Assembly (NCBI GenBank): GCA_019279435.1
Contig: JAAALK010000288.1
Coordinates: 70,308,329 to 70,372,328, forward strand
Direction of reading: 5' to 3'
Source of the DNA: Zizania palustris
Taxonomy: Eukaryota; Streptophyta; Magnoliopsida; Poales; Poaceae
DNA: 64,000 bases
Position numbers and translations under genes: made by a program. Under the pieces are notes generated by a model, which had not been told where the DNA came from, ran no database searches, and saw only the letters and a program-made list of their open reading frames with translations. Below are positions 30,708 through 42,700 of this stretch, piece by piece; within the stretch, counting starts at the first letter, position 1, and each line of letters begins with the position of its first letter.

Positions 30708-33700
30708 TGTAACACCCCAATTTTTCAAAACAATAAAAATATTATTAAATTCAATTTCTTGGAATTATTATTTCAGAAAATACTTTTAAATTCCTTTTAT
30801 ACCCTTTTGAACTACAACATAGAGTAGATGACCAAATTAGGAGGTGAAACTTTTGTATATGATCCTAAGGCCAAAAGATAATTTTGAGAATTTTTATAAA
30901 TTTTTACCAGCCTTGGAAGTAGCCCTAATCTTTTAATCTATTTTCTGGAATTATTTTTATTCAGAAAAACATTAGAACAGTAATGGGCTCCTCCCCCTCC
31001 CTTCTCTCTCTCCCGGCCGGCCCAGCCCGTTACCGCGCTCCCCTCTGGCTGACAACCCGGTCCCACCTGTCGGCGCCGAATCCCTCCCCTCGCGCGCGAA
31101 CCCGACACCCCGGCCCACCCGTCAGACGCCACCCTCGCCCGTTCGCGCTCGCTGGCTTGTGGCCCCCGCCTGTCAGACCCGTCGTCAACCTCCCGCCACC
31201 GCCCCCAAATCCCGCCGGCCGACGACCCCGCCTCGATCCGCCTCGCCGGTCCGTCCCCCATTAATTGGCCGCCATAACTCGGTCCCCCGCGCCACGCCGA
31301 CCGTTTCCCCCTTTAATTCACCGCGTCATCACCCCCGGATCGTCGCTACGCGTGCATGGCCGAGCCATCGCCGGCGAGTAAAGGCCCTCTGGCCGGTTTC
31401 CTTGCATGCGACCCCCGCCGGTGACCCTATTTAACCCCCCTGCCTCCGACGCGTTCGACCCCCACGCTCAATCGCCACGAGAACGAACAGAGCGCCCCTC
31501 CTTCACCCTTGAGCATTTTCTCCCTGCTTCGCCTCCGGCCGCCCCTCGCCATCGCCTCGGTCCACCCCGGCCCGCGCCTCCGCCACCGTCGTGACCGCAA
31601 GGACGTCCCCTACCTCGGCCACGTCCCCGCTGGTCAAGGAGACCGCCGGAACACCATCGCCGACGAGGACCCCGAACCGCTCCGCCGTCTACCCTCGTCG
31701 CCGGTCTCGCTCCGTCGACCCCTCGCCTCGCTTAAGGTACCGACATGACCGCCGTAGTGTCCTCTTTCCATTTCTAGGCTTAGCTAGGACCGCCGTCGCT
31801 CGCCGTGGCCGTTGGCCCGCTCGCCGTCGTCGGAGAAGACGACCGGCACGGGTCGAGTACCCGTGCCGTGTCGGATTCGATCCGCGCCGCGCGATCCAGA
31901 TCTAACGGCCCGGATTTAATCCCTCGTGCGATTTAATCGGCGCCGTCGGATCTGAGTGAAGCGGTACGTTTTAATCTCGTGCGTCCATCTGTATTTAAAA
32001 CCCGCGTTTAATCCTGTGCGTCCACGTGGTACCGGTTCGCACGTTTTAATCCTGGCCGTCCGTAGCCACTTGCGCGTCCCGCCTCGCCCTCGCGCGTCGG
32101 ATCTGGATCCGACGGTCCAGATCGACCCGGCGCACGCGCACAGTGCGCGGGTTCACCGTGGGCCTAGCTCACCGTGGACCCGAGGGGTTTAAAATTTGAA
32201 AATAAAATTCCAGAAATGTTTTTAAACTTGTAAAATTCATATCTAATGCATTTGAACTCTAAAAATTACCATTCCAATTTCAGAAAATTCATAAAATTAT
32301 TCTCTACACATTTATGCAATAAAAACAGTAGGTTTACTTTGACATTTTCATGTTTATTTAAATAAGTATTCAAATGCCCTTAGGATTTAAATGTAAATTT
32401 AAATATTTAAATTCCAGAAGAATTATATAATTGTCCTTTACTGCTTAAACATTAAAACCACTGGGTTTTCTCTAAATCCTTTAAATTAAATTGATTAGAA
32501 AACTTAATGTAGTATTAAACCCACTTAAAAACCCTTTTATGAAAAACAATGATTCATTTAGATTCACTTTAAATTAATGGAGGAATAAATTTCAGAACTT
32601 TAATATCTGAATTTATTTTATTTATAATCAACCCAACTTTAACTTATGTGTTTATAATGTAATGTTATACTGTTTGATTAGATGTTATGTTCTTTTATTT
32701 TACTTTGTATTAAAAAGACTACGACGTCGCCGAGGAGCCGGAGTACTTCCCCGAAGTCCCTCCCTCTCCCTTTGCTGAACAAGGCAAGTCACCAAACAAT
32801 TCTTTTGAGCATATTGAACCCATGTCTGGATTGACTATCGCTAAAACACATAGGTTATGTATATGCATTAGTCAAATGAACCCTTACATTATATTTATTT
32901 AGGATCCCCCGACCTTGATGTGCAACCCAAGCCATGCTATCTCGCCTAACCTCCTTGTCACCATATGATCAATGATATTAGCTAGTGTCCAATGTATTGG
33001 CACGGCCGCTATAGGATAAAAATGAGTCGTAGTGAAATGGTTCTGCTATATGATCCCGTTACTTCTTATCCTTGGAAATTCTGTTGGTGATGAGTCATGG
33101 TTGTGAGTGTATGCATGGTGGGTTCCGGGTGCAAGCTAGGGCATTGGTCAGTCGCACCCGGGGCACTATAAGGACCGGTCTGAGGGATCCGTTGCAATAC
33201 ACTTACGTACTAACCACAAGTCTAGTGGGTAAGTCCTAACTAAGGTATGGGTTGTTCCAAACCGAGGCCACCACTTGGAGATGGGTCAAGTTGCACCTGC
33301 GGGTGACTTGTACCAATGTGGCGCAAAAGGGGGTGCGACGTTAGCCGGGATGCGGCCCGGCGCGCCGGCGAAACCTAGAGCGGGTGGTTATCGCTTGGAA
33401 CATCTCATATTGAGGTTTTGGCACGAGTTCCCGTGAAATGGGTCATCTCGTTGAGATGAGTGCGTGCCTTGTGGGTACAGTAGTACATCTCTGATCAGAG
33501 TCTTAAATCTTTTCGAAAAGCCGAGCCCACGGTCAAGGGCGGGTTGCGTGACATCCCCCAGTTAGTTTACTTGAATATGGATGTGCATGTTGTTTGTCAT
33601 GTAAGGACCATTGTGCGAGGAGGTAAAACGTACTCCTCGAGTTAGTTGATGCTGATGATGTTCATGTTTACTTTCCGCATGATTAAAATATGATTACACT

Positions 33701-34083
33701 AAATGTCATAACTGCAACTGCTTTATTCCGCATTGTTAAGCCTTTATCCTTCCTTGTTTATTATCCTGCATTATTATTTGCATTTGCGGTGGCTTGTTGA
33801 GTACTTTTTGTACTCATACCCGTTGGACCCCACAGAGGATGCTTATCTCGAAGACGGTCTGGAGTAGCGACCCAGTCAAGAAGAAAAATCCTGAAGAAGA
33901 AGTTCGTCATGCCGTTTTCTAATTATTCTACTCTACTGTTTTATTAAAACAATGTTGTAATAAAAATGGTCTGCGTACCATGAATTTTACCGTATGTACG
34001 TTGTCGCATGATGAACCTCTTGTATTATTGTTTTTCTATGGAAATTCAATAATGTCTCGATTTGTTTAAATCGGGGCGTAACA
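30708..34083 (+). repeat. 5' LTR of element C (3376 bp)
   Basis: TGTAACACCCC...GGGGCGTAACA. GC-rich centre (31000-32200) flanked by AT-rich arms. All ORFs inside recur at the same offsets in the 3' LTR and are not separate genes. A weak TATA-like CTATTTAA is at 31428-31435. Confidence 0.95.
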
Positions 34084-34086
34084 AGA

Positions 34087-34099
34087 TGGTATCAGAGCC
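34087..34099 (+). promoter_or_regulatory. Primer-binding site of element C
   Basis: TGGTATCAGAGCC lies three bases after the LTR end and matches the plant initiator tRNA-Met 3' end complement exactly. Confidence 0.93.
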
Positions 34100-34221
34100 G
34101 ACTTGACTGTAGGAAGCCAAACAGACCCGCCTAGCCATTAGCCACAGGAAATTATTTCTTGAAAATCTACTTCATAAACTTTGTTCCTCTCCTCACTTTT
34201 ATTCAACTTACTGTTTTGTAG

Positions 34222-35001
34222 ATGCCAGTCTACCAAGTCCACAGCTACTGCCGCCACTATGAGGGCTTCGTCCGGGAGCTCCGCATGATGCTCACCTTCC
34301 TCGGGTTCCTCTTCGAACCCGAATTTCAAGGAGTCTACCCCGACGAGTTCGCCGGGCCTTGCGACGTCTCCCTCACCGTCCATGGCTCCGGAGAGCACCT
34401 GCCGCCCTACACCACCGCACTTGGAGGCCCGACTTTCGACGTCGCGTGCCAACGAGTCGCCCTCCAGGCCCTCATGGAGCTGAGGATGATCTACGACGAT
34501 CGTCTTCAGAACTCATCCTTCCGGCTTGTGCCGAAGCGTACTCCCGGAGCCCACCGTAGTATCTACCTCGGAGTTCACTCCGTGCGTGATCCGGTCATGG
34601 CCCGGCAGTCGCGTCTTCTGCAGGCCATGGATGATCTCCATACCGAGGCGGTGCTCGACGCCGACGAGCACCATGAGGCGGTTGCGTTTCTTCGTGAAGA
34701 AACGAAGAACCTAATCCAGCAGAACGGCGAGCTGCAGCGCAAGATCATGGAGCTGCAGAAGGACATCGCGGAGATGGTTCCTCTTCTTCCAAGGAAGAAG
34801 AAGCCTATCCGTGAGCCCCTCCCTCGCCCCAAGAGGATCCCGCCACGACCCTCCCCCGCCAGGCCTTCCACCAGCGCCCCTACACCACGCCCCGGCCTCG
34901 TCTCCGACTCCATCATCGAGAATTTTCTCGAGCCCACCATCTCTCTGGAGCCGCGCACTCGTGGTTCCGAGAGCACGGAGACCGCCTCCGGTGGCGAGTA
35001 G
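34222..35001 (+). CDS. Extra ORF upstream of gag in element C (orf0-like)
   Basis: A 259-residue open frame starting at ATG 34222, just after a pyrimidine tract and TTTTGTAG, which looks like a splice acceptor. Residues 1-110 are a compact region rich in aromatic residues (YEGFVRELRMMLTFLGFLF). Residues about 140-195 form a predicted coiled coil (FLREETKNLIQQNGELQRK). The rest is basic and Pro-rich. No known catalytic motif. Some rice gypsy elements of this type (RIRE3 and RIRE8, from memory) have an 'orf0' here. The frame is GC-rich with no stops, so it appears under constraint or is very young. Function unknown. Confidence 0.72.
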   Translation: MPVYQVHSYCRHYEGFVRELRMMLTFLGFLFEPEFQGVYPDEFAGPCDVSLTVHGSGEHLPPYTTALGGPTFDVACQRVALQALMELRMIYDDRLQNSSFRLVPKRTPGAHRSIYLGVHSVRDPVMARQSRLLQAMDDLHTEAVLDADEHHEAVAFLREETKNLIQQNGELQRKIMELQKDIAEMVPLLPRKKKPIREPLPRPKRIPPRPSPARPSTSAPTPRPGLVSDSIIENFLEPTISLEPRTRGSESTETASGGE

Positions 35002-35205
35002 GCGTTAGGAGACGCGAAAATAAATAAAAATCATTATTTTGTATGTGGTGCTACCCGCGACGAGTGTGTTGTGGGTAGAATAAGAGCTTGATTGTAATGA
35101 ACATTTATACCACTCTATATACTCATGTGCTTGAATTTTATATGGTATTTTTGGTTGTATTACTGTTTCGTCATCTTTTGCTTTATCACTTTGGATATTC
35201 AGAAG

Positions 35206-38200
35206 ATGGCCGACCACCAGAACACCGGCTCCAACAACGGAGCAGGAGGAAGCCGAGATGCGCCCGAGGGTGTTGTACCCAACTGGGGTGCGACAGGCCC
35301 ACGTCAGTCTGGGTCGCCTTCCGCCAACCACCCCACCTTGGCGGAAATGATGGCGAACCAGAATCATCTGATCACCGCCCTCCTCACCCAAATGCAGCAC
35401 CAACAGGCTCAGTTGGACCGTCTGCAGAATGGGGAGCCCGCCCCTCGCGCACCAGCACCCGCGGCTGCTCCGCAACTCTCCGAGTTCTTGCGCGTGCGCC
35501 CGCCCATCTTCTCGAGCACGATCAACCCGATGGAGGCCGGAGATTGGCTCCGCACCATCGAGAAGAAGCTCGACCTCCTCCCCTGCACAGACCGGGAGCG
35601 AGTGGCCTTCGCCACTCATCAGCTCCAGGGTCCCGCCGCTGAGTGGTGGGACAACTATCGCGCGTCCCAGCCAGAGGGCCACATGGTGACTTGGGCAGAG
35701 TTCACCATCGCCTTTCGTGCCGCCCACGTCCCCGCCGGTGTCATCGCGGTCAAACAGCAGGAGTTCCGCGACCTGCAGCAGGGCAACAGGACTGTCATGG
35801 AGTACCTCCATGAGTTCAACCGCCTCGCTCGCTACGCACCGGAGGAAGTGCGCACCGACGCCCTCCGCCAAGCCAAGTTCCTAAGGGGACTTAAGGATGA
35901 GCTGTCCATCCAGCTCGTCGTCGCCGACTTCGCCGACTTCCAGCGGCTGGTCAATAAAGCGCTCATCCAAGAGACTGAGCAGAACAAGCTGGACCTCAAG
36001 AAGAGGAAGATGATCGCCTTCAAGCACCAGCAGGCGAACACTCAGAGGCCCCGCTTCGTCCCTCCGCCACCAGCGCCCGCCTACCATCCTCGGCCCGCCT
36101 ACAGGCCACCTCACGCAGCCGGTGGATCCAACGCCGGGCATCCTCGTCCCGCTCCACCAGCTCCGGCCGCTCAGCCGGCACCGGCCGCCAAGGCCCCGAT
36201 CTTGAGGGATCGCCAGGGAAGGCCGGTCGTCTGCTTCAACTGCCGCAAGGAAGGGCACTATTCGCACCAGTGTCCTCACCCCAAGCAGAACCCAGGCGCA
36301 GCACCCCACCAGGCCGTACGCGCCCGCGTCAACCACGTCAGCGCGGAGGAAGCTCAGGAGGCTCCGGAAGTCGTACTCGGTACGTTTACTATAAATTCCG
36401 TACCGGCCGTCATATTATTTGACTCTGGAGCAACCCACTCCTTTGTCTCTGAAGATTTTGCAACAACAAACCATCTGGACGTGCTCCCTCTACCAATTCC
36501 CATGGTGATTGCCACCCCCGGCAATAGGACCTCAGCTCGTTTCTACAGCCCTAAGGTTCAACTTGACATCCAAGGAGTGCTGTTTCGGGCCGAGCCTGTC
36601 CTTATCCAATGCACCGGACTCGACCTTATTCTAGGTATGGATTGGTTGATGAAGCACAAGGGAGTGATCGACTGTGCCAACAAGTCCGTCACGGTGACCA
36701 GTCCTGAAGGCGTAACCGTCACCTTCCGGATGACCAGTCGCAAACCACTCGGGGCATCCCTTCGCTCGATAGCTCTTGAAGAGGTGCCAATAGTCAAGGA
36801 GTTTGCAGATGTTTTCCCCGAAGATCTGCCCGGAATGCCTCCCAAGCGGGACATCGAATTCAGAATCGAGCTTGTCCCGGGGACCACTCCAATCTCCAAG
36901 CGCCCATACCGAATGGCCGCCAATGAACTAGCCGAAGTCAAGAGCAACATCGAAGACCTAGAGCAGAAAGGTTACATCCGACCGAGTACCTCACCCTGGG
37001 GTGCACCGGTCATATTTGCCATGAAGAAGGACAAGACCAAGAGGATGTGCGTGGACTATAGAGCCTTGAACGACGTAACCATCAAGAACAAATACCCATT
37101 GCCTCGGATCGACGACCTGTTCGATCAGCTGAAAGGATCCTCGGTGTTTTCCAAGATCGACCTCAGGTCAGGTTATCACCAGTTAAGGATCAGGGAGGAA
37201 GATATACCCAAGACTGCTTTCACCTCCCGCTACGGACTCTACGAGTACACTGTGATGTCGTTCGGACTCACGAATGCCCCGGCCTTCTTCATGAACATGA
37301 TGAACAATGTATTCATGGAGTTCTTGGACAAGTTCATCGTGGTATTCATCGACGATATCCTCGTTTACTCCAAGACCAAGGAGGAACACGAGACTCACCT
37401 CCGTCTGACCCTCGGAAAGCTAAGGGAGCAGCAACTATACGCCAAATACAGCAAATGCGAATTTTGGTCGTCTGAGGTGAAGTTCCTCGGCCATGTCATA
37501 TCTGCCGGAGGAATAGCAGTGGACCCAACCACCGTTGAAGCGGTAACCAACTGGCTACAGCCAACGACCGTGACCGAGATCCGGAGTTTTCTCGGATTGG
37601 CCGGATACTACCGCCGGTTCATCGAGAATTTTTCCAAGATCGCCAAGCCGATGACCAGACTTCTGCAAAAAGAGGTGAAGTTTGATTGGACCCCCGACTG
37701 CGAAGAGAGCTTCCAGACTCTCAAGAAGAAGCTCGTGTCAGCCCCCATTCTGACTCTGCCAGACATCCGGAAAGACTTCCACGTCTACTGTGATGCCTCT
37801 CGTCAAGGATTGGGATGCGTCTTAATGCAAGAAGGGAAGGTGATATCCTACGCCTCCCGGCAGCTGAGACCGCATGAGCTGAACTACCCAACTCACGACC
37901 TGGAACTAGCAGCCGTGGTTCATGCCTTGAAGATATGGAGACATTACCTTGTGGGAAATCGGTGTGAGGTCTTCACCGACCACAAGAGTCTCAAGTACAT
38001 ATTCACCCAACCAGATCTGAACCTCAGGCAAAGGAGATGGTTGGAACTGATCAAGGATTACGACTTGGGCATCCATTATCATCCAGGCAAAGCGAATGTG
38101 GTGGCAGACGCCCTTAGTCGAAGAGGGTACTGCAATGCCATCATGATTCAAGACCAGGCTCCTCTACTTTATAAAGAGATGGAAAGGCTAAACCTAGGGA

Positions 38201-39672
38201 TCACCACCCGAGAGTACCTCGCTGCCTTGGAGTCTCGGCCTGTCTTAATAGACCAGATCCGAGAGAAGCAGAAGGAAGACCCGGACATCCTGGAGATCCA
38301 GCAAAACATGAGGAAGGGTAAAGCCCCCGGATTCTCCGAGGATGAACATGGTACCATTTGGTTCGGAAACCGAGTATGCGTACCCAACCTACCTGAGTTG
38401 AAGACTCTCATCCTTCAAGAAGCCCACGATACTCTATACTCCATCCATCCCGGGAGTACAAAGATGTACCAAGACCTGAAGGAGAAATATTGGTGGGTCA
38501 GCATGAAGAGGGAAATAGCCGAGTATGTGGCCAAGTGCGACACGTGCCGGCGAGTCAAGGCAGAGCATCAGAGACCTGCCGGACTTCTTCAACCCCTCAA
38601 AGTCCCTGAATGGAAGTGGGAAGAGATAGGAATGGACTTCATCACGGGACTGCCCAGGACCCAAGCTGGTCATGATTCTATCTGGGTGATCGTTGATCGA
38701 CTCACCAAGGTAGCCCACTTCGTTCCGGTCAAGACAACTTACACCGTCGCCAAGTTGGCTGAGTTGTATATGACCCGGATCGTGTGCCTCCACGGAGTTC
38801 CCAAGAAGATTGTATCTGACCGCGGGAGTCAGTTTACCTCCAAGTTTTGGAAGAACCTTCAAGAGGAACTCGGCACCCGGCTGAACTTTAGCACCGCCTA
38901 TCATCCACAGACCGACGGTCAGACCGAAAGGGTCAACCAGATATTGGAGGATATGCTTAGAGCTTGCGCTCTAGACTTTGGCGGAATGTGGGACAAGAAC
39001 TTACCTTATGCAGAGTTCTCCTACAACAACAGCTATCAAGCCAGCCTGCAAATGTCCCCGTTCGAAGCACTCTATGGGCGTAAGTGCAGAACGCCGTTGC
39101 TCTGGGATCAAACCGGAGAATCACAACTGTTTGGGACAGATTTATTGAGAGAAGCCGAAGAGAAAGTTAAGATCATAAGAGACCGACTGAAGGCAGCCCA
39201 ATCCAGGCAAAAGAGCTACGCCGATAACCGTCGAAGAGATCTAGCCTTTGAGGAGGGTGATTATGTCTACCTCCGAGTCACTCCCCTCCGTGGCACTCAA
39301 AGGTTCAACATGAAAGGCAAACTAGCACCCCGCTACGTCGGACCTTTCCAGATCCTCCGTCGACAAGGAGAAGTGGCATATCAACTTGAACTGCCTCCAT
39401 CCTTGGCAGGCGTTCATGATGTGTTCCATGTCTCGCAGCTGAAGAAGTGTCTCCGTGTGCCCACCGAGCAAGCCGACCTTCAGCAGCTCAACGTCCAAGA
39501 AGACTTGACCTACATAGAGAGACCCGTCAAGATCTTGGAAACCAAGGAAAGAGTAACCAGAAGTCGCGTCGTCCGCTTCTGCAAAGTCCAATGGAACAAC
39601 CATCCCGCAGAAGAAGCCACTTGGGAAAAAGAAGACGAGCTGAAAGCCCAATATCCCGAGCTATTCGAGTAG
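35206..39672 (+). CDS. Gag-Pol polyprotein of element C with chromodomain
   Basis: I start at ATG 35206 (MADHQNT), not at the in-frame ATG 27 codons earlier, because the gag-like composition begins there. The product has 1488 residues. Domains: gag core about 100-260; CCHC zinc knuckle 343-356 (CFNCRKEGHYSHQC); protease active-site Asp 406 (FDSGATH); RT with FIDD at 714-717; RNase H with Asp 863 (CDASRQG); integrase with HHCC from His 1074, catalytic Asp 1144, Asp 1205 and Glu 1241; a GPF motif; and a C-terminal chromodomain about 1435-1488 (VQWNNHPAEEATWE). No stop or frameshift is present. It copies element RNA to DNA in cytoplasmic particles and inserts it in the nucleus; the chromodomain steers insertion to chromatin marks. 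Confidence 0.95.
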   Translation: MADHQNTGSNNGAGGSRDAPEGVVPNWGATGPRQSGSPSANHPTLAEMMANQNHLITALLTQMQHQQAQLDRLQNGEPAPRAPAPAAAPQLSEFLRVRPPIFSSTINPMEAGDWLRTIEKKLDLLPCTDRERVAFATHQLQGPAAEWWDNYRASQPEGHMVTWAEFTIAFRAAHVPAGVIAVKQQEFRDLQQGNRTVMEYLHEFNRLARYAPEEVRTDALRQAKFLRGLKDELSIQLVVADFADFQRLVNKALIQETEQNKLDLKKRKMIAFKHQQANTQRPRFVPPPPAPAYHPRPAYRPPHAAGGSNAGHPRPAPPAPAAQPAPAAKAPILRDRQGRPVVCFNCRKEGHYSHQCPHPKQNPGAAPHQAVRARVNHVSAEEAQEAPEVVLGTFTINSVPAVILFDSGATHSFVSEDFATTNHLDVLPLPIPMVIATPGNRTSARFYSPKVQLDIQGVLFRAEPVLIQCTGLDLILGMDWLMKHKGVIDCANKSVTVTSPEGVTVTFRMTSRKPLGASLRSIALEEVPIVKEFADVFPEDLPGMPPKRDIEFRIELVPGTTPISKRPYRMAANELAEVKSNIEDLEQKGYIRPSTSPWGAPVIFAMKKDKTKRMCVDYRALNDVTIKNKYPLPRIDDLFDQLKGSSVFSKIDLRSGYHQLRIREEDIPKTAFTSRYGLYEYTVMSFGLTNAPAFFMNMMNNVFMEFLDKFIVVFIDDILVYSKTKEEHETHLRLTLGKLREQQLYAKYSKCEFWSSEVKFLGHVISAGGIAVDPTTVEAVTNWLQPTTVTEIRSFLGLAGYYRRFIENFSKIAKPMTRLLQKEVKFDWTPDCEESFQTLKKKLVSAPILTLPDIRKDFHVYCDASRQGLGCVLMQEGKVISYASRQLRPHELNYPTHDLELAAVVHALKIWRHYLVGNRCEVFTDHKSLKYIFTQPDLNLRQRRWLELIKDYDLGIHYHPGKANVVADALSRRGYCNAIMIQDQAPLLYKEMERLNLGITTREYLAALESRPVLIDQIREKQKEDPDILEIQQNMRKGKAPGFSEDEHGTIWFGNRVCVPNLPELKTLILQEAHDTLYSIHPGSTKMYQDLKEKYWWVSMKREIAEYVAKCDTCRRVKAEHQRPAGLLQPLKVPEWKWEEIGMDFITGLPRTQAGHDSIWVIVDRLTKVAHFVPVKTTYTVAKLAELYMTRIVCLHGVPKKIVSDRGSQFTSKFWKNLQEELGTRLNFSTAYHPQTDGQTERVNQILEDMLRACALDFGGMWDKNLPYAEFSYNNSYQASLQMSPFEALYGRKCRTPLLWDQTGESQLFGTDLLREAEEKVKIIRDRLKAAQSRQKSYADNRRRDLAFEEGDYVYLRVTPLRGTQRFNMKGKLAPRYVGPFQILRRQGEVAYQLELPPSLAGVHDVFHVSQLKKCLRVPTEQADLQQLNVQEDLTYIERPVKILETKERVTRSRVVRFCKVQWNNHPAEEATWEKEDELKAQYPELFE

Positions 39673-39701
39673 CGTTCCAATCTCGAGGACGAGATTCTTG
39701 T

Positions 39702-39715
39702 AAGGGGGATAGGTT
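39702..39715 (+). promoter_or_regulatory. Polypurine tract of element C
   Basis: AAGGGGGATAGGTT directly before the 3' LTR at 39716. Start site for plus-strand DNA synthesis. Confidence 0.85.
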
Positions 39716-42700
39716 TGTAACACCCCAATTTTTCAAAACAATAAAAATATTATTAAATTCAATTTCTTGGAATTATTATTTCAGAAAATACTTTTAAATT
39801 CCTTTTATACCCTTTTGAACTACAACATAGAGTAGATGACCAAATTAGGAGGTGAAACTTTTTGTATATGATCCTAAGGCCAAAAGATAATTTTGAGAAT
39901 TTTTATAAATTTTTACCAGCCTTGGAAGTAGCCCTAATCTTTTAATCTATTTTCTGGAATTATTTTTATTCAGAAAAACATTAGAACAGTAATGGGCTCC
40001 TCCCCCTCCCTTCTCTCTCTCCCGGCCGGCCCAGCCCGTTACCGCGCTCCCCTCTGGCTGACAACCCGGTCCCACCTGTCGGCGCCGAATCCCTCCCCTC
40101 GCGCGCGAACCCGACACCCCGGCCCCACCCGTCAGACGCCACCCTCGCCCGTTCGCGCTCGCTGGCTTGTGGCCCCCGCCTGTCAGACCCGTCGTCAACC
40201 TCCCGCCACCGCCCCCAAATCCCGCCGGCCGACGACCCCGCCTCGGATCCGCCTCGCCGGTCCGTCCCCCATTAATTGGCCGCCATAACTCGGTCCCCCG
40301 CGCCACGCCGACCGTTTCCCCCTTTAATTCACCGCGTCATCACCCCCGGATCGTCGCTACGCGTGCATGGCCGAGCCATCGCCGGCGAGGTAAAGGCCCT
40401 CTGGCCGGTTTCCTTGCATGCGACCCCCGCCGGTGACCCTATTTAACCCCCCTGCCTCCGACGCGTTCGACCCCCACGCTCAATCGCCACGAGAACGAAC
40501 AGAGCGCCCCTCCTTCACCCTTGAGCATTTTCTCCCTGCTTCGCCTCCGGCCGCCCCTCGCCATCGCCTCGGTCCACCCCGGCCCGCGCCTCCGCCACCG
40601 TCGTGACCGCAAGGACGTCCCCTACCTCGGCCACGTCCCCGCTGGTCAAGGAGACCGCCGGAACACCATCGCCGACGAGGACCCCGAACCGCTCCGCCGT
40701 CTACCCTCGTCGCCGGTCTCGCTCCGTCGACCCCTCGCCTCGCTTAAGGTACCGACATGACCGCCGTAGTGTCCTCTTTCCATTTCTAGGCTTAGCTAGG
40801 ACCGCCGTCGCTCGCCGTGGCCGTTGGCCCGCTCGCCGTCGTCGGAGAAGACGACCGGCACGGGTCGAGTACCCGTGCCGTGTCGGATTCGATCCGCGCC
40901 GCGCGATCCAGATCTAACGGCCCGGATTTAATCCCTCGTGCGATTTAATCGGCGCCGTCGGATCTGAGTGAAGCGGTACGTTTTAATCTCGTGCGTCCAT
41001 CTGTATTTAAAACCCGCGTTTAATCCTGTGCGTCCACGTGGTACCGGTTCGCACGTTTTAATCCTGGCCGTCCGTAGCCACTTGCGCGTCCCGCCTCGCC
41101 CTCGCGCGTCGGATCTGGATCCGACGGTCCAGATCGACCCGGCGCACGCGCACAGTGCGCGGGTTCACCGTGGGCCTAGCTCACCGTGGACCCGAGGGGT
41201 TTAAAATTTGAAAATAAAATTCCAGAAATGTTTTTAAACTTGTAAAATTCATATCTAATGCATTTGAACTCTAAAAATTACCATTCCAATTTCAGAAAAT
41301 TCATAAAATTATTCTCTACACATTTATGCAATAAAAACAGTAGGTTTACTTTGACATTTTCATGTTTATTTAAATAAGTATTCAAATGCCCTTAGGATTT
41401 AAATGTAAATTTAAATATTTAAATTCCAGAAGAATTATATAATTGTCCTTTACTGCTTAAACATTAAAACCACTGGGTTTTCTCTAAATCCTTTAAATTA
41501 AATTGATTAGAAAACTTAATGTAGTATTAAACCCACTTAAAAACCCTTTTATGAAAAACAATGATTCATTTAGATTCACTTTAAATTAATGGAGGAATAA
41601 ATTCAGAACTTTAATATCTGAATTTATTTTATTTATAATCAACCCAACTTTAACTTATGTGTTTATAATGTAATGTTATACTGTTTGATTAGATGTTATG
41701 TTCTTTTATTTTACTTTGTATTAAAAAGACTACGACGTCGCCGAGGAGCCGGAGTACTTCCCCGAAGTCCCTCCCTCTCCCTTTGCTGAACAAGGCAAGT
41801 CACCAAACAATTCTTTTGAGCATATTGAACCCATGTCTGGATTGACTATCGCTAAAACACATAGGTTATGTATATGCATTAGTCAAATGAACCCTTACAT
41901 TATATTTATTTAGGATCCCCCGACCTTGATGTGCAACCCAAGCCATGCTATCTCGCCTAACCTCCTTGTCACCATATGATCAATGATATTAGCTAGTGTC
42001 CAATGTATTGGCACGGCCGCTATAGGATAAAAATGAGTCGTAGTGAAATGGTTCTGCTATATGATCCCGTTACTTCTTATCCTTGGAAATTCTGTTGGTG
42101 ATGAGTCATGGTTGTGAGTGTATGCATGGTGGGTTCCGGGTGCAAGCTAGGGCATTGGTCAGTCGCACCCGGGGCACTATAAGGACCGGTCTGAGGGATC
42201 CGTTGCAATACACTTACGTACTAACCACAAGTCTAGTGGGTAAGTCCTAACTAAGGTATGGGTTGTTCCAAACCGAGGCCACCACTTGGAGATGGGTCAA
42301 GTTGCACCTGCGGGTGACTTGTACCAATGTGGCGCAAAAGGGGGTGCGACGTTAGCCGGGATGCGGCCCGGCGCGCCGGCGAAACCTAGAGCGGGTGGTT
42401 ATCGCTTGGAACATCTCATATTGAGGTTTTGGCACGAGTTCCCGTGAAATGGGTCATCTCGTTGAGATGAGTGCGTGCCTTGTGGGTACAGTAGTACATC
42501 TCTGATCAGAGTCTTAAATCTTTTCGAAAAGCCGAGCCCACGGTCAAGGGCGGGTTGCGTGACATCCCCCAGTTAGTTTACTTGAATATGGATGTGCATG
42601 TTGTTTGTCATGTAAGGACCATTGTGCGAGGAGGTAAAACGTACTCCTCGAGTTAGTTGATGCTGATGATGTTCATGTTTACTTTCCGCATGATTAAAAT

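Noticed and set aside
30983..32192. Series of GC-rich ORFs of 60-105 codons
   Set aside because: They recur at the same offsets in 39992-41204 because both are LTRs of element C; composition, not coding, explains them.
35005..36336. Long minus-strand ORFs opposite gag of element C
   Set aside because: Mirror frames of a GC-rich coding region; the plus frame has all domain motifs.
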